DNA of 64,000 nt from an uncultured Alphaproteobacteria bacterium (GTDB lineage Bacteria; Pseudomonadota; Alphaproteobacteria; SP197): the NCBI GenBank assembly GCA_943787175.1, contig CALSLK010000028.1, forward strand, positions 1-64,000, written 5' to 3'. The notes beneath the pieces were generated by a model. That model was not told where the DNA came from. It saw only the letters and a list, made by a program, of their open reading frames with translations, and searched no databases. A program made the translations under genes and the position numbers. Of the stretch, positions 48,764 through 58,051 are shown in pieces. Each line of letters begins with the position of its first letter. The stretch's first letter is position 1.

Positions 48764-50017
48764 ATGACCAATGTAGGTTTGCAGCCCGGCCATTTTGATG
48801 CCTCCAAGATGGAAGCCATCGAACTGCCCTTCACGGTGGAAGAATACGACGCAAGGCTCCAACGCCTGCTCGGTATGGCGCGCAAGCAGGGGCTTGATCT
48901 GCTCTGGATTACGTCACCGGAAGGTGTTCGCTTGGACCCACGGATTCTTCGCCTCCTGGTACAAGGGGCAGGGGCCCATGCGGTATCCCCAATGTTACGG
49001 CACCGCGGTCCATGTCGAATCCGGTCGCTTCATCCATTTCGACAACCCGACCGAGGAGCCGGTGCTGGCCCGCACGTCGGTCTCTCAGGGACAACCGCTA
49101 CACGCCCGACCGGGAGGCCGAGCCCAACATCCGGTTCATCATGGACGAGCTTGCCGGCCGAAGGCTGGCTCGGCGGCACCGTGGGCATGGAGTTCTGGAG
49201 TTACGTGCCCAACCGCGCCATCTCCACCATGTTCGAAGGCGCCTTCCTCATGCACGGCTGCCGCCCCGTCGACATGAGCGAGATGGTCCGCACCGCGCGC
49301 CGGCAGAAGTCGCCCCAGGAAATCGCCTATACCGAACAGGCCATGGCCTGCTGCGACATCGGCCACCAGGCGATCATGGAACACCTGCGCCCCGGCATCA
49401 CGGAGCTCGACCTCTTCGGCAAGGTCATGGCCGCCATGATGGAGGCCGGCGGTGAGTTCTCCGCGCTCATCCCCATCTTCAACACCTCGCCCATGGACGG
49501 CGAAATCCCCATGTCGAACGGCCACACCATGGCCTCGCGCAAGGTCATCCAGGCCGGTGAAATCCTCTGCGCCGACCTCTGCGGCGTCTTCAACCGCTAC
49601 CACGCCAATGCGCTGCGCGGTTACTTCGTGGGCGACAACCCGCCGCAAAGCCTGGTCGAACAATACAAGAAGTCGGCGGGCAGCTTCGAGGTCATCACCT
49701 CGGAGGTGAAAGCCGGCATGACCGTCGCCGAAGTCATCCGCCTGCTGCGCGCCTATTACGAAGAGGTCGGCATCTGGACCGAAACCGCAGGCTGGGGTGT
49801 GGGCTATGAACTCGGCTGGTCGCTGCCGCCTGACTGGGTCGGCGACTTCTACTTCCATCTGGGCGACGACAAATACCTCGACCGCGTGTTCGAGGAAAAC
49901 ATGGTCACCAACTTCGAAAGCCTCTTCAACACCCACCTCATCGACACCCTGGTCTATGAGAAGGACCAAACGCGCATTCTCTCCAAGACCCCCCTCGAAC
50001 TCATCGCGGTGGGGTAG
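48764..50017 (+). CDS. M24-family metallopeptidase (Xaa-Pro/ectoine hydrolase DoeA-like); indels ~48925-49165
   Basis: MVRTARRQKSPQEIAYTEQAMACCDIGHQAIMEHLRPGITELDLF; missing N-domain residues read in another frame (THGFFASWYKGQGPMRYPQCYGTAVHVESGRFIHFDNPTEEPVLARTS). Confidence 0.78.
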   Translation: MTNVGLQPGHFDASKMEAIELPFTVEEYDARLQRLLGMARKQGLDLLWITSPEGVRLDPRILRLLVQGAGAHAVSPMLRHRGPCRIRSLHPFRQPDRGAGAGPHVGLSGTTATRPTGRPSPTSGSSWTSLPAEGWLGGTVGMEFWSYVPNRAISTMFEGAFLMHGCRPVDMSEMVRTARRQKSPQEIAYTEQAMACCDIGHQAIMEHLRPGITELDLFGKVMAAMMEAGGEFSALIPIFNTSPMDGEIPMSNGHTMASRKVIQAGEILCADLCGVFNRYHANALRGYFVGDNPPQSLVEQYKKSAGSFEVITSEVKAGMTVAEVIRLLRAYYEEVGIWTETAGWGVGYELGWSLPPDWVGDFYFHLGDDKYLDRVFEENMVTNFESLFNTHLIDTLVYEKDQTRILSKTPLELIAVG

Positions 50018-50420
50018 GGGCGGAACCATCTCCAATCCCGTCATGGCCCCACTCGATGGGGCCATCCATACCGGCGACCCAGCCAACGACCGTGACCAGT
50101 TGATCGCTGCACCAGCAGTGCATGGATCGTCGGATCAAGTCCGACGACGACAAGATTTGTGGTGTGACGTGCAACGGTCGCGCCCCCCACAGGGTCATTC
50201 TCGGGCTTGACCGGAGAATCCATGCACGGACCTCTCTCAGGGCGCTGTCAGCAGCAACCGCAACATGCACCAGCCCGTCATCAATCTGCGTGGCGAAGTC
50301 GGCCACCATCGGCGCGGGCTCGCGCCCGATGCGTTCCACATACTTGGCATAGGCATCGCGTGCGCAGGATTCTATGGCGGCAAAGTCGTTCGGTGTCGCA
50401 AGCCTGATGGTGATCATCAA
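50001..50420 (-). pseudogene. GNAT acetyltransferase remnant interrupted by a palindromic element
   Basis: N-terminus MITIRLATPNDFAAIESCARDAYAKYVERIGREPAPMVADF...VHVAVAADS then element-encoded sequence; no GNAT acetyl-CoA site recognisable after it. Confidence 0.6.
50118..50227. repeat. MITE-like palindromic element (110 bp) with perfect 10-bp terminal inverted repeats
   Basis: GTGCATGGAT (50118-50127) ... ATCCATGCAC (50218-50227); internal gtcggatcaagtccgac and tctcgggcttgaccggaga palindromes. Confidence 0.75.
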
Positions 50421-50445
50421 TCGACCTGTTTCCTCTTGGTGGCCT

Positions 50446-51039
50446 TTACTTCAGGCGATCTCTCAGATCGTCCAGGATCGCCTTGGATTGCCTGCAGTTT
50501 ATCAGGCCGTTTCGGCAGACAAAATACAGAGCCTCCTGTTCGCCAGAGGATGCGCAATGACCAATGGTAATCGCGCTCAACCTGCCAAATGGGCCGTTAC
50601 CAACCCGAACCATGCAGTCGAGCGTGTTATCAAGAAGCAACTCCAGATCATCCGTGCTGCGGGTTTCCCTGACATAGCTGTCGAGTGCCGTTGAATGGCG
50701 CGGCCACTTCAGGGGCAGAAGGCTGGCCGCCCTGGGGCACAGGCCCAGGGTGAATTTCCTGGCATTCAGATCAGGTGCGATGGCTTCGGTCGCATCGGTC
50801 AGATCTTCAAGGGTTCTCGAGATGTTGGGAAAATAGGTTTCGCCTTCTCTGGTCAACAAAAGGCCGTGTGGCAATCGGCGGAACAGCGCGATACCCAAAG
50901 ATGTTTCCAGCTTCTTGACCTGCTGGCTCACCGCACCAGGCGTAACCCCAAGCTCACTTGCAGCGGTCGTGAAACTCAAGTGCCGCGCGGCGGCCTCAAA
51001 CGCGCGTAATCCATTAAGTGCCGGGATTCTGTAGGTCAT
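50446..51039 (-). CDS. LysR-family regulator with shortened effector domain (197 aa)
   Basis: N-terminal HTH LNGLRAFEAAARHLSFTTAASELGVTPGAVSQQVKKLETSLGIALFRRLP; effector domain ~100 aa shorter than usual. Confidence 0.8.
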   Translation of the reverse strand: MTYRIPALNGLRAFEAAARHLSFTTAASELGVTPGAVSQQVKKLETSLGIALFRRLPHGLLLTREGETYFPNISRTLEDLTDATEAIAPDLNARKFTLGLCPRAASLLPLKWPRHSTALDSYVRETRSTDDLELLLDNTLDCMVRVGNGPFGRLSAITIGHCASSGEQEALYFVCRNGLINCRQSKAILDDLRDRLK

Positions 51040-51194
51040 CTGTCACCTTGTCTTCGGTGTCGTGATTAGCATGGTTGGCGAATGCGCCAGCACCAGCTTT
51101 TCTAGGCCTCGACGAGAGCTTTTCTGGTTTGCGCAATGGCCCACCGTTCTCCCACTCTCTGGGCCTTGGACCAGTGTAAAACGGAGTGAACACC

Positions 51195-51680
51195 ATGCCT
51201 TGCAAACAATCCAACGCCGAAGTTTACGACGCCATCAAGGAGCGCGGCAGGTTGTTCCTCGTCGTGTTTCGGGAACTCTCGGAGCGGTATGGCAAGGACG
51301 AAGCTGTCAGCGTGATGCGCAGTGCAAGCTATGCCTTCGGCAAAACCATCGGCGAAGCGCTGGCATGTTTCGCTCCTCGCGACTTTGCCGGCATGGCCGA
51401 GGCATTCGCGAAATCGCCAGATGACGGAGCGACCTTTTCTCCAGACATCAGACAGCTCGATGATACCTGCCTTGAAGTTCAGATGATGACCTGCCCGATC
51501 AAGGATTCATGGGTGGAAGCTGGATGCAGCGACGAAGAAATCTGCACCTTGCTGCATTGCGCATCCGCCCTTGATGAAGCCACTCTCGACGCTGCGGGGT
51601 TCGACTACACACTTGAATTGTGGTCACCGGGCAAGAAGGGCTGCTGCCTTACGCGGTTAACAGAGAAATCTCGGCTCTAA
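51195..51680 (+). CDS. L-2-amino-thiazoline-4-carboxylic acid (ATC) hydrolase-family protein
   Basis: CLEVQMMTCPIKDSWVEAGCSDEEICTLLHCASALDEATLDAAGFDYTLELWSPGKKGCCLTRL. Confidence 0.7.
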   Translation: MPCKQSNAEVYDAIKERGRLFLVVFRELSERYGKDEAVSVMRSASYAFGKTIGEALACFAPRDFAGMAEAFAKSPDDGATFSPDIRQLDDTCLEVQMMTCPIKDSWVEAGCSDEEICTLLHCASALDEATLDAAGFDYTLELWSPGKKGCCLTRLTEKSRL

Positions 51681-51729
51681 GCTGGTGTATGGCCGGCCAC
51701 TGAGCAGGTTCGATCGCTGGAAGCGGCTG

Positions 51730-52968
51730 CTACTCTGCCGCCGCCACCATCATCGAGGCTGGCGGCTTCTGGCGGATCAGGAAGACCATCAGGCCGGCCA
51801 GCACGGCAAGCGCCATGGACGAGAGCCATACCCAGTAATAGGCGCTGTAGAGATCAAACAGGTAACCGCCCAGAAAGGCGCCGATCGCGGCACCAATGGC
51901 ATGACCGGCCGAGATCAGGCCCATGGACAATCCCATGACGTGAAGGCCCAGATGGCTTTTCACCAGGCTTGCGGTGACCGGCACGGTCGAGAAATCGACG
52001 GTGCCAAAGATCACGGCAAACAGGACCAGCGTGCTGTAATCAGCCCCGATATTGAGCAGCAGAATGAACGACAGTCCCCGGATCAGATAGATCATGCCCA
52101 GCAGCAGCGGTCGGTTCATGCGATCGGTCAGCCAGCCCACCAGGATCATGCCGCCCAGATTGGCGACCGACAGCACGCCAAAGGCTGCGGCGCTGGGCAC
52201 GGGGCCGAAGCCGCAGAACGAAGCAAAGGGCAGAAAATGGGTCTCGATCACGCCCGATGTCGTGTAGCCGCAGATGAAAAAACTCCAGAACAACAGATGG
52301 AACGTGGGCGACTTCAGGATGTGAATGAAGTCACGGCGCAGGGTTTTCTCACCTGCAGCCGAAGCATCTGTTGCATCGGCTGGTTTTCCCGGCATGTGGC
52401 GCCACAGGAACGGCACCAGCAGGAAACACAGCAGGCCCGTTGCCGCGAAACACCAGCGCCAGTCGGCATAGACCGCAATGGCAGCGATGATCGGCAGAAT
52501 GAGAAACTGACCCGCCGTCGCGCCCGATGTCGCAATGCCGGTCGCCAAGCCGACTCGCTCATCCGTCGCCTGGGCAATCGATGTGCTCACCACGCTCATC
52601 GCAGCCAGCCCCTGGCCCAGGGCAAAAATCCCGGCAAAGGCAAGAATGAAGAGAACCGCGCCCTGGCTCAGGGCGACCGCGAAACACCCCAGCCCCAGAA
52701 CGGTAACGCCGGTCACCAGCACCAGCCGCGCACCATGTCGGTCGACAAAACGTCCGGCAAAAGGTGCAAGTGCAGCCATCATGACCAGCGAGGCTGCTGC
52801 AATGCTCGACAGGAAGGTCCGCGTCCAGCCCATCTCGGCTTCCAGGTCCGGCATCACCAGACTCAGGGTGGCCCGCCCGGAAAAGCCGACGGCTAGCACC
52901 AGGAAACCCAGGATAATGACCAGCCGCAGTGAGGGGCCAGATTTTGTGGCAGGCGATGGCATCGGCAT
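51730..52968 (-). CDS. MFS transporter
   Basis: 12-TM pattern; ATLSLVMPDLEAEMGWTRTFLSSIAAASLVMMAALAPFAGRFVDRHGARLVL. Confidence 0.9.
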   Translation of the reverse strand: MPMPSPATKSGPSLRLVIILGFLVLAVGFSGRATLSLVMPDLEAEMGWTRTFLSSIAAASLVMMAALAPFAGRFVDRHGARLVLVTGVTVLGLGCFAVALSQGAVLFILAFAGIFALGQGLAAMSVVSTSIAQATDERVGLATGIATSGATAGQFLILPIIAAIAVYADWRWCFAATGLLCFLLVPFLWRHMPGKPADATDASAAGEKTLRRDFIHILKSPTFHLLFWSFFICGYTTSGVIETHFLPFASFCGFGPVPSAAAFGVLSVANLGGMILVGWLTDRMNRPLLLGMIYLIRGLSFILLLNIGADYSTLVLFAVIFGTVDFSTVPVTASLVKSHLGLHVMGLSMGLISAGHAIGAAIGAFLGGYLFDLYSAYYWVWLSSMALAVLAGLMVFLIRQKPPASMMVAAAE

Positions 52969-53023
52969 ATCCTTGTGAACCGGGTACTGGCTAAGGGGTT
53001 TCGGTTATGGCAGAAAGGACAAT

Positions 53024-54031
53024 ATGACCTCATTTCCTGCCAAACGGGATTCGCCGCCTCGCCGCATTGTTATCGTTGTTTATCACGGTGTCACCCTGTT
53101 GGACGCTACAGGCCCTGCCGAGGTGTTTGGCACTGCGTCGAACGCCGATGCCGGTGGTCCCGCGGCCTATCAGGTCGTGTTGGCCTCAAGGGATGGCGGC
53201 ATCGTCACCACGGATGGTGGCGTTGATCTGGGCACCTGTTCGCTAACCCAAGCCTCCGCCGAACCCATCGATACTCTGCTGGTCGCAGGCGGCAACGGCG
53301 TCTTCGACGTCATGGGCGACAGTACGCTGGTAAACTGGATCGCACGCGAAGCGCAACGTGCCCGCCGTTGCGGTTCGACCTGCATGGGCGCGTTCCTGCT
53401 TGCCGCTGCCGACCTGCTCGATGGGCGCCGCGTCGTCACGCACTGGCGCTGGTGTGACCGTCTACGGTCGGAGTTCCCCGACCTTGCCGTCGAAGACGAT
53501 CCCATCTTCATTCAAGACGGTTCGCTCTGGTCCTCAGCCGGTGTTTCCGCAGGCATCGACATGGCGCTGGCCATGGTCGAGGAGGATGAGGGTCATGCCC
53601 TGGCGCTGGAAGTCGCGCGCCGCCTGGTGGTCTACCTCAAACGCCCTGGCGGTCAGTCACAGTTCAGCGAAACTCTCAAAGCCCAGGGCAGTGACACCAA
53701 CGGCGGCAGCGGCGCACTTGATCAACTCCATGTCTGGATGCGCGACAATCTTTCTGAGGATCTGCGCGTGGAACGTCTTGCAAAGGTCGCGGGCATGAGC
53801 CCGCGCAACTTCGCGCGCGTCTTCACCAGCCGTTTTGACATGACGCCGGCCAAGGCGGTCGAAGCCATGCGCATCGAAGTCTCCAAACAACAGCTCGTCG
53901 CCCAAAAAACCGCCATTGCCCAGATCGCGCGCCAATGCGGCTTCCAGGACGACGAACGCATGCGCCGCGCCTTCCTGCGCCACACCGGCATCGCACCGAT
54001 GGATTACCGCAGGAGGTTTGGTGTTCAGTAA
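53024..54031 (+). CDS. GlxA-type AraC-family regulator (DJ-1/PfpI-like domain + AraC HTH)
   Basis: IVIVVYHGVTLLDATGPAEVFGTA; C-terminal RVERLAKVAGMSPRNFARVFTSRFDMTPAKAVEAMRIE. Confidence 0.92.
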   Translation: MTSFPAKRDSPPRRIVIVVYHGVTLLDATGPAEVFGTASNADAGGPAAYQVVLASRDGGIVTTDGGVDLGTCSLTQASAEPIDTLLVAGGNGVFDVMGDSTLVNWIAREAQRARRCGSTCMGAFLLAAADLLDGRRVVTHWRWCDRLRSEFPDLAVEDDPIFIQDGSLWSSAGVSAGIDMALAMVEEDEGHALALEVARRLVVYLKRPGGQSQFSETLKAQGSDTNGGSGALDQLHVWMRDNLSEDLRVERLAKVAGMSPRNFARVFTSRFDMTPAKAVEAMRIEVSKQQLVAQKTAIAQIARQCGFQDDERMRRAFLRHTGIAPMDYRRRFGVQ

Positions 54032-54095
54032 TCCGTAATTTGGTCAAAATTTGGAGTCAGTCTGTCCTTCTTGGCAGATCAAACATGATGGTTAG

Positions 54096-54563
54096 ATGAA
54101 AATTGAGGGTAGAAATATTTTATTGATTCTTTCAATATTGCTTTTTTCCATCATAATTCTGGGAAATGCATCTGGTGTGTGTTGGGGTTCATTTAGTTAT
54201 AGAGATAATGATAGTGTATTGAGGAATTTTGTTGAGAGAGATATGCTAGGTCCGGAATTTGGTGAAATTCTAGTTTGGAGTGAAGGGGAAATAGTTGAAG
54301 TAAAATACAAAAGAAATAACTTTTCATCATATAATGAATTGTTAAACAAATTTCCAGATTGTTGTAATGTTTCTTTGGTGCAAGGTTTTGAAGGTGTTAC
54401 AGGTTTTATTCTTTTTCTGGGTTTTGGAGTTTCTATGTATAAGTTAACGATCACCTACATGGGAACGCAAGTGACTGGCGAGGTTTTTGAGGGTGCCTTG
54501 AAAGGTTACTGGGAGAGGCCAACGGAGATTCAGTTTCGTGTATATGAGAGCAAGTGTTTATAG
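54096..54563 (+). CDS. AT-rich orphan hypothetical protein with N-terminal TM/signal segment
   Basis: 155 aa, MKIEGRNILLILSILLFSIIILGNASG...; 19/60 G+C at 54121-54180, far below flanks. Confidence 0.7.
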   Translation: MKIEGRNILLILSILLFSIIILGNASGVCWGSFSYRDNDSVLRNFVERDMLGPEFGEILVWSEGEIVEVKYKRNNFSSYNELLNKFPDCCNVSLVQGFEGVTGFILFLGFGVSMYKLTITYMGTQVTGEVFEGALKGYWERPTEIQFRVYESKCL

Positions 54564-54932
54564 AAGCGCAATGCGGTAGACGTTGTCTTCGGATGATTCT
54601 CACATCGTCCTGAACTCGCTTCACCGATTTGTCGAACGCATCCCAGCGCTGCATCGTCAATGGAGTGTTTTGGTGACAGTTTACATTTTACCTGCTGGTC
54701 CGTAACGCCCCAGAAAACCCTTGCTATAACCGCCGATCCGGAGAACATCGTGGGGTCATCTGACAGCCCGAAACGTCCGGGCCGATGACCTCTCTCAAAT
54801 CCGGCTTGCGTGGCGTCCACGCGGCCCCGGTAACCCACGTTTTCTACTTTGCATGGGGTTGAACCGGAAAAAACGCGGAAGCCCCCCTGTCATGTTCAGC
54901 AACGGTACGCATTCGGCAGGGCCTGACGTCTC

Positions 54933-56105
54933 ATGACATCGGCGACACCTGCGCCCACCAGACGTCTGGCTTCGCTCTTTGCCGTCATCGGCAGCATGAC
55001 CGGCATGGCGATGTTCTATGGCTACACCGGCCCGTTGCTGTCCATCGTGCTGGAAGACAACGGGGTCAGCGGCGCACTCATCGGGTTCAACGGTGCCGTC
55101 CAGATGGCGGGCGTCTTCATCATCCTGCCGTTCCTGCCCTTCCTCATCCGCAAGCTGGGTCCCGCGCGTCTGATGATGATCGGAGCCAGCGTGGCGCTGC
55201 TCACCATCCTGCTCATGGCGACCTTCGTCGATGTCTGGCTCTGGTTTCCCCTGCGCTTCATGATGGGCGCGGCCCAGTCGATGATGTGGACCACGGGCGA
55301 GACCTGGATCAACCATTCCAGCGATGACCGCAGCCGTGGGCGCACCATCGGTTATTTCATGAGTGCGGTGGCAGCCGGTTTCGCGACCGGCCCGTTCCTG
55401 CAGGCCGAGTTTGGTTCTGTTGGCTGGCTGCCCTTCCTGGTCGGTGCCTCCATGATCGGGCTCATCATCCTGCCGCTGTTTGCCGGCCTGCGTGATCGTA
55501 TCGAGACCGAAGGCCGCCCGTCGGTGCGCCTGCCGCAATATGTGCGTCTGGCGCCGGTGCCGATGCTCTCCAACCTGTTCTTTGCCATGATCGCCAGTTC
55601 CATGATGGCGCTGCTTGCGGTCTATGGCCTGCGTCTGGAGATGGAGGCGGGTTCTGCCTCGCGCATGGTCGGCTGGATGGGCTGGGGCGGCGTATTCATG
55701 CCGCTGTTGATCGGCTATCTCGCCGACAAGATGGACCGCACCCTGTTGCTCGCCTGTTTTGTCGGCTTCGGCGCTGTCTGTGCCGCGATCCTGCCCTGGG
55801 TCGCCGATATGGGCGCGTGGATGGCGCCGATTTACCTGATGATTTTCGGCGGCTTGCGCGGTGGCCATTACGGCCTGGCAGTCATGCTCATTGGTGAGCG
55901 CTTCCGGGGGGCTGATCTTCCCTCGGCCACGGTGGTCTTTGGTTTCATGTTCGGCATCGGCTCAGTCATGGGCCCGGCGATCTCGGGCCTGGCCATCGAT
56001 ATCTGGGACCCGCACGGCCTGCCGCTGGCCATTGCGGTCTTCTATCTCGTCTTCCTGCCGCTTCCGCTCATCGCGTGGTGGCGCCGCCGTCAAGCCAGCC
56101 TGTAA
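54933..56105 (+). CDS. MFS transporter
   Basis: Hydrophobic 12-TM pattern; GYTGPLLSIVLEDNGVSGALIGFNGAVQMAGVFI. Confidence 0.88.
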   Translation: MTSATPAPTRRLASLFAVIGSMTGMAMFYGYTGPLLSIVLEDNGVSGALIGFNGAVQMAGVFIILPFLPFLIRKLGPARLMMIGASVALLTILLMATFVDVWLWFPLRFMMGAAQSMMWTTGETWINHSSDDRSRGRTIGYFMSAVAAGFATGPFLQAEFGSVGWLPFLVGASMIGLIILPLFAGLRDRIETEGRPSVRLPQYVRLAPVPMLSNLFFAMIASSMMALLAVYGLRLEMEAGSASRMVGWMGWGGVFMPLLIGYLADKMDRTLLLACFVGFGAVCAAILPWVADMGAWMAPIYLMIFGGLRGGHYGLAVMLIGERFRGADLPSATVVFGFMFGIGSVMGPAISGLAIDIWDPHGLPLAIAVFYLVFLPLPLIAWWRRRQASL

Positions 56106-56839
56106 TCCACCGTGTACCCGCGCTTCTCGAAGGAGCCTTCGACAAACAGATCGCCCAGATAAATCAGGTCACCGACCGCCACAGGGCTTGTTACCCGGTA
56201 ACGCAGCGCCTCGTGTGATGAACCCTGATAGCTCAATGTCGTGGTTGCCGGCGACTGGACTGTCACCTCGACGATCTCGCCCTTCTTGGCATTGAGAAGC
56301 GCGTGTGTTCCCGGTTCCGGCGCAGCCCAGATATCGTTGCTGGTCATGATGTCGTGGGGCGCCAGCGCGTCGGTTTCCTTGATCAGGGCATCGGCATTGT
56401 TTGTGTCTTGCTCGGTGGTGGAGAAGACCAGGCCTTCGGCAGTTGCCGTGCCGGTCACCTCGAACAGGTCGCCGTCATCAAGGGTCGTGCTGGAAAACGC
56501 GGCCATCCTGCCATCGCGCCAGGTCTCTTTGCTGGTGTGGGTAAAGCGCATGACGTCGAACAGGACAAGGTCGACCATCATGTCGACCTGATTGGTGACC
56601 GTGAAGTTGCCGGCACCGCCGTCGTCGGTAACAGAGACGGCGTGATGGCCAACCGGAATGCCGGTCCAGGTCACGTCATAACCCTGCCGTCGCGTGCCCG
56701 GTGTTTCAGGGAGTGACAGCCCATCGGCACCGGCCGTCACAGGCAGGAGTACTGCAGCACCAGCGCCCAATAGCAGGGACCGGCGGTTCGTTTGGAAGGT
56801 CATGGCATCAAAAGCTTGTTTCAACATCAGGAATGACAC
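56090..56839 (-). CDS. DUF6134-like secreted protein
   Basis: TAT-like NRRSLLLGAGAAVLLPVTAGA; YDVTWTGIPVGHHAVSV. Confidence 0.65.
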   Translation of the reverse strand: MSFLMLKQAFDAMTFQTNRRSLLLGAGAAVLLPVTAGADGLSLPETPGTRRQGYDVTWTGIPVGHHAVSVTDDGGAGNFTVTNQVDMMVDLVLFDVMRFTHTSKETWRDGRMAAFSSTTLDDGDLFEVTGTATAEGLVFSTTEQDTNNADALIKETDALAPHDIMTSNDIWAAPEPGTHALLNAKKGEIVEVTVQSPATTTLSYQGSSHEALRYRVTSPVAVGDLIYLGDLFVEGSFEKRGYTVDYRLA

Positions 56840-56851
56840 GTGCCAAAGGAT

Positions 56852-57979
56852 CTAACCCGACATTGTGGGCCCTTTGTGGCGACCGAACCGGCCAAGAACA
56901 TCGATCACGGCATCATTTGGCAGCTCAGGCGAGATGTTGCCATCAATGCCGGTCATGGCGGGCGAAGCGATCATGCTGTTGATGACCGCTTCTTCGGCGG
57001 CTTGCACGGCAGCTTCGAACAGCGGGTCGATATGGGCGTCGTGCAGGAACGCGGCCTGGCGCAGGCCATCGGTGTCGGCCCATGTTTCGCGGTTGGCTGT
57101 CGAAAGGGCGACGAACATGTCACCGGAATTGTTGCGCCCGATCGCACCTGTGCGCGCCACACCCAGGCCAACCCGCTGGGCGATGCGTTTCAATTGAGGG
57201 GAGAGCAGGGGCGCATCGGTGATTGCCGTGCCGATGATCGACCCGGATTCGCTGTCCTTCCAGCCGCCGCCCAGCTCACGGCCCACGCGCACGCCGGCAA
57301 TCGTGAGGTCGTCGCGCAGGCCGTGGTTGGCCTGGACAATGACGCCCAGGGTCCAGCGGCCCGGCCCGGCCTCGAACACTCTGCTGGCGGTGCCGATGCC
57401 GGCCTTGAACTCATAGGCCGTCATGCCGGTGCCGCCGCCCACGCTGCCCTCGGCAACCGGCCCGCCACGCGCGCTTTCCAGCGCGGCAATCACATGGTCG
57501 CGTGTCACGTGCTGGCCGACGATGTCGTTGAGATAGCCGTCATGGGTTTCGCCGACCACACGGATCGACTGGCCCATCAGTGCCATCATGCGTTCGTTGT
57601 CATGACCTTCTGTAAGCCAGCGCGCAATCGTATCGCGCACCAGGCCGACCGACATGGAGTTGGTCGTGGCAAGCGGCCCGCCCATCAGGCCTTGCGCCTC
57701 CAGCCGTGCAATCCCGGTCAGTTCGCCCCAGGGATTGAGCCCGTGATAACCGGCAAAACACGGCGCCATGATTCCGTCGCGGCCACGCGGAAAGACCACC
57801 GTCGCGCCTGTTCGCACAGGCCCTTGGCCGGTCACGAGTGGGCCATCGCCGCTGATGATCGTGGTGTGGCCGACTTCGACCCCGGCAACGTCGGTGACCG
57901 TATTCAGGGGGCCAGGTTCGCCGTCGAAGGGAATGCCCAGGTCGCGGGCACGCAGACGGGATGGGGATGGGTTGTTCAT
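56852..57979 (-). CDS. P1-family peptidase (DmpA-like)
   Basis: RARDLGIPFDGEPGPLNTVTDVAGVEVGHTTI; GSVGGGTGMTAYEFKAGIGTASR; GRNNSGDMFVALSTAN. Confidence 0.92.
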   Translation of the reverse strand: MNNPSPSRLRARDLGIPFDGEPGPLNTVTDVAGVEVGHTTIISGDGPLVTGQGPVRTGATVVFPRGRDGIMAPCFAGYHGLNPWGELTGIARLEAQGLMGGPLATTNSMSVGLVRDTIARWLTEGHDNERMMALMGQSIRVVGETHDGYLNDIVGQHVTRDHVIAALESARGGPVAEGSVGGGTGMTAYEFKAGIGTASRVFEAGPGRWTLGVIVQANHGLRDDLTIAGVRVGRELGGGWKDSESGSIIGTAITDAPLLSPQLKRIAQRVGLGVARTGAIGRNNSGDMFVALSTANRETWADTDGLRQAAFLHDAHIDPLFEAAVQAAEEAVINSMIASPAMTGIDGNISPELPNDAVIDVLGRFGRHKGPTMSG

Positions 57980-58051
57980 GCCCGGACGCTAACGCGCGAG
58001 GCGATCAGGCGCCACAACGCGATCGGGACTGCGTCGCGGCGCCTGGAGTCA

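Noticed and set aside
50122-50352. 76-aa plus-strand ORF over the palindromic element
   Set aside because: Encoded by the repeat itself (MDRRIKSDDDKICGVTCNGRAPHRVILGLDRRIHA is a typical repeat-derived peptide), not a gene
51685-52896. 403-aa plus-strand ORF rich in Gln/His/Arg
   Set aside because: Antisense to a clear MFS transporter at 51730-52968
54795-55868. 357-aa minus-strand ORF
   Set aside because: Antisense to an MFS transporter; composition is the mirror of hydrophobic codons
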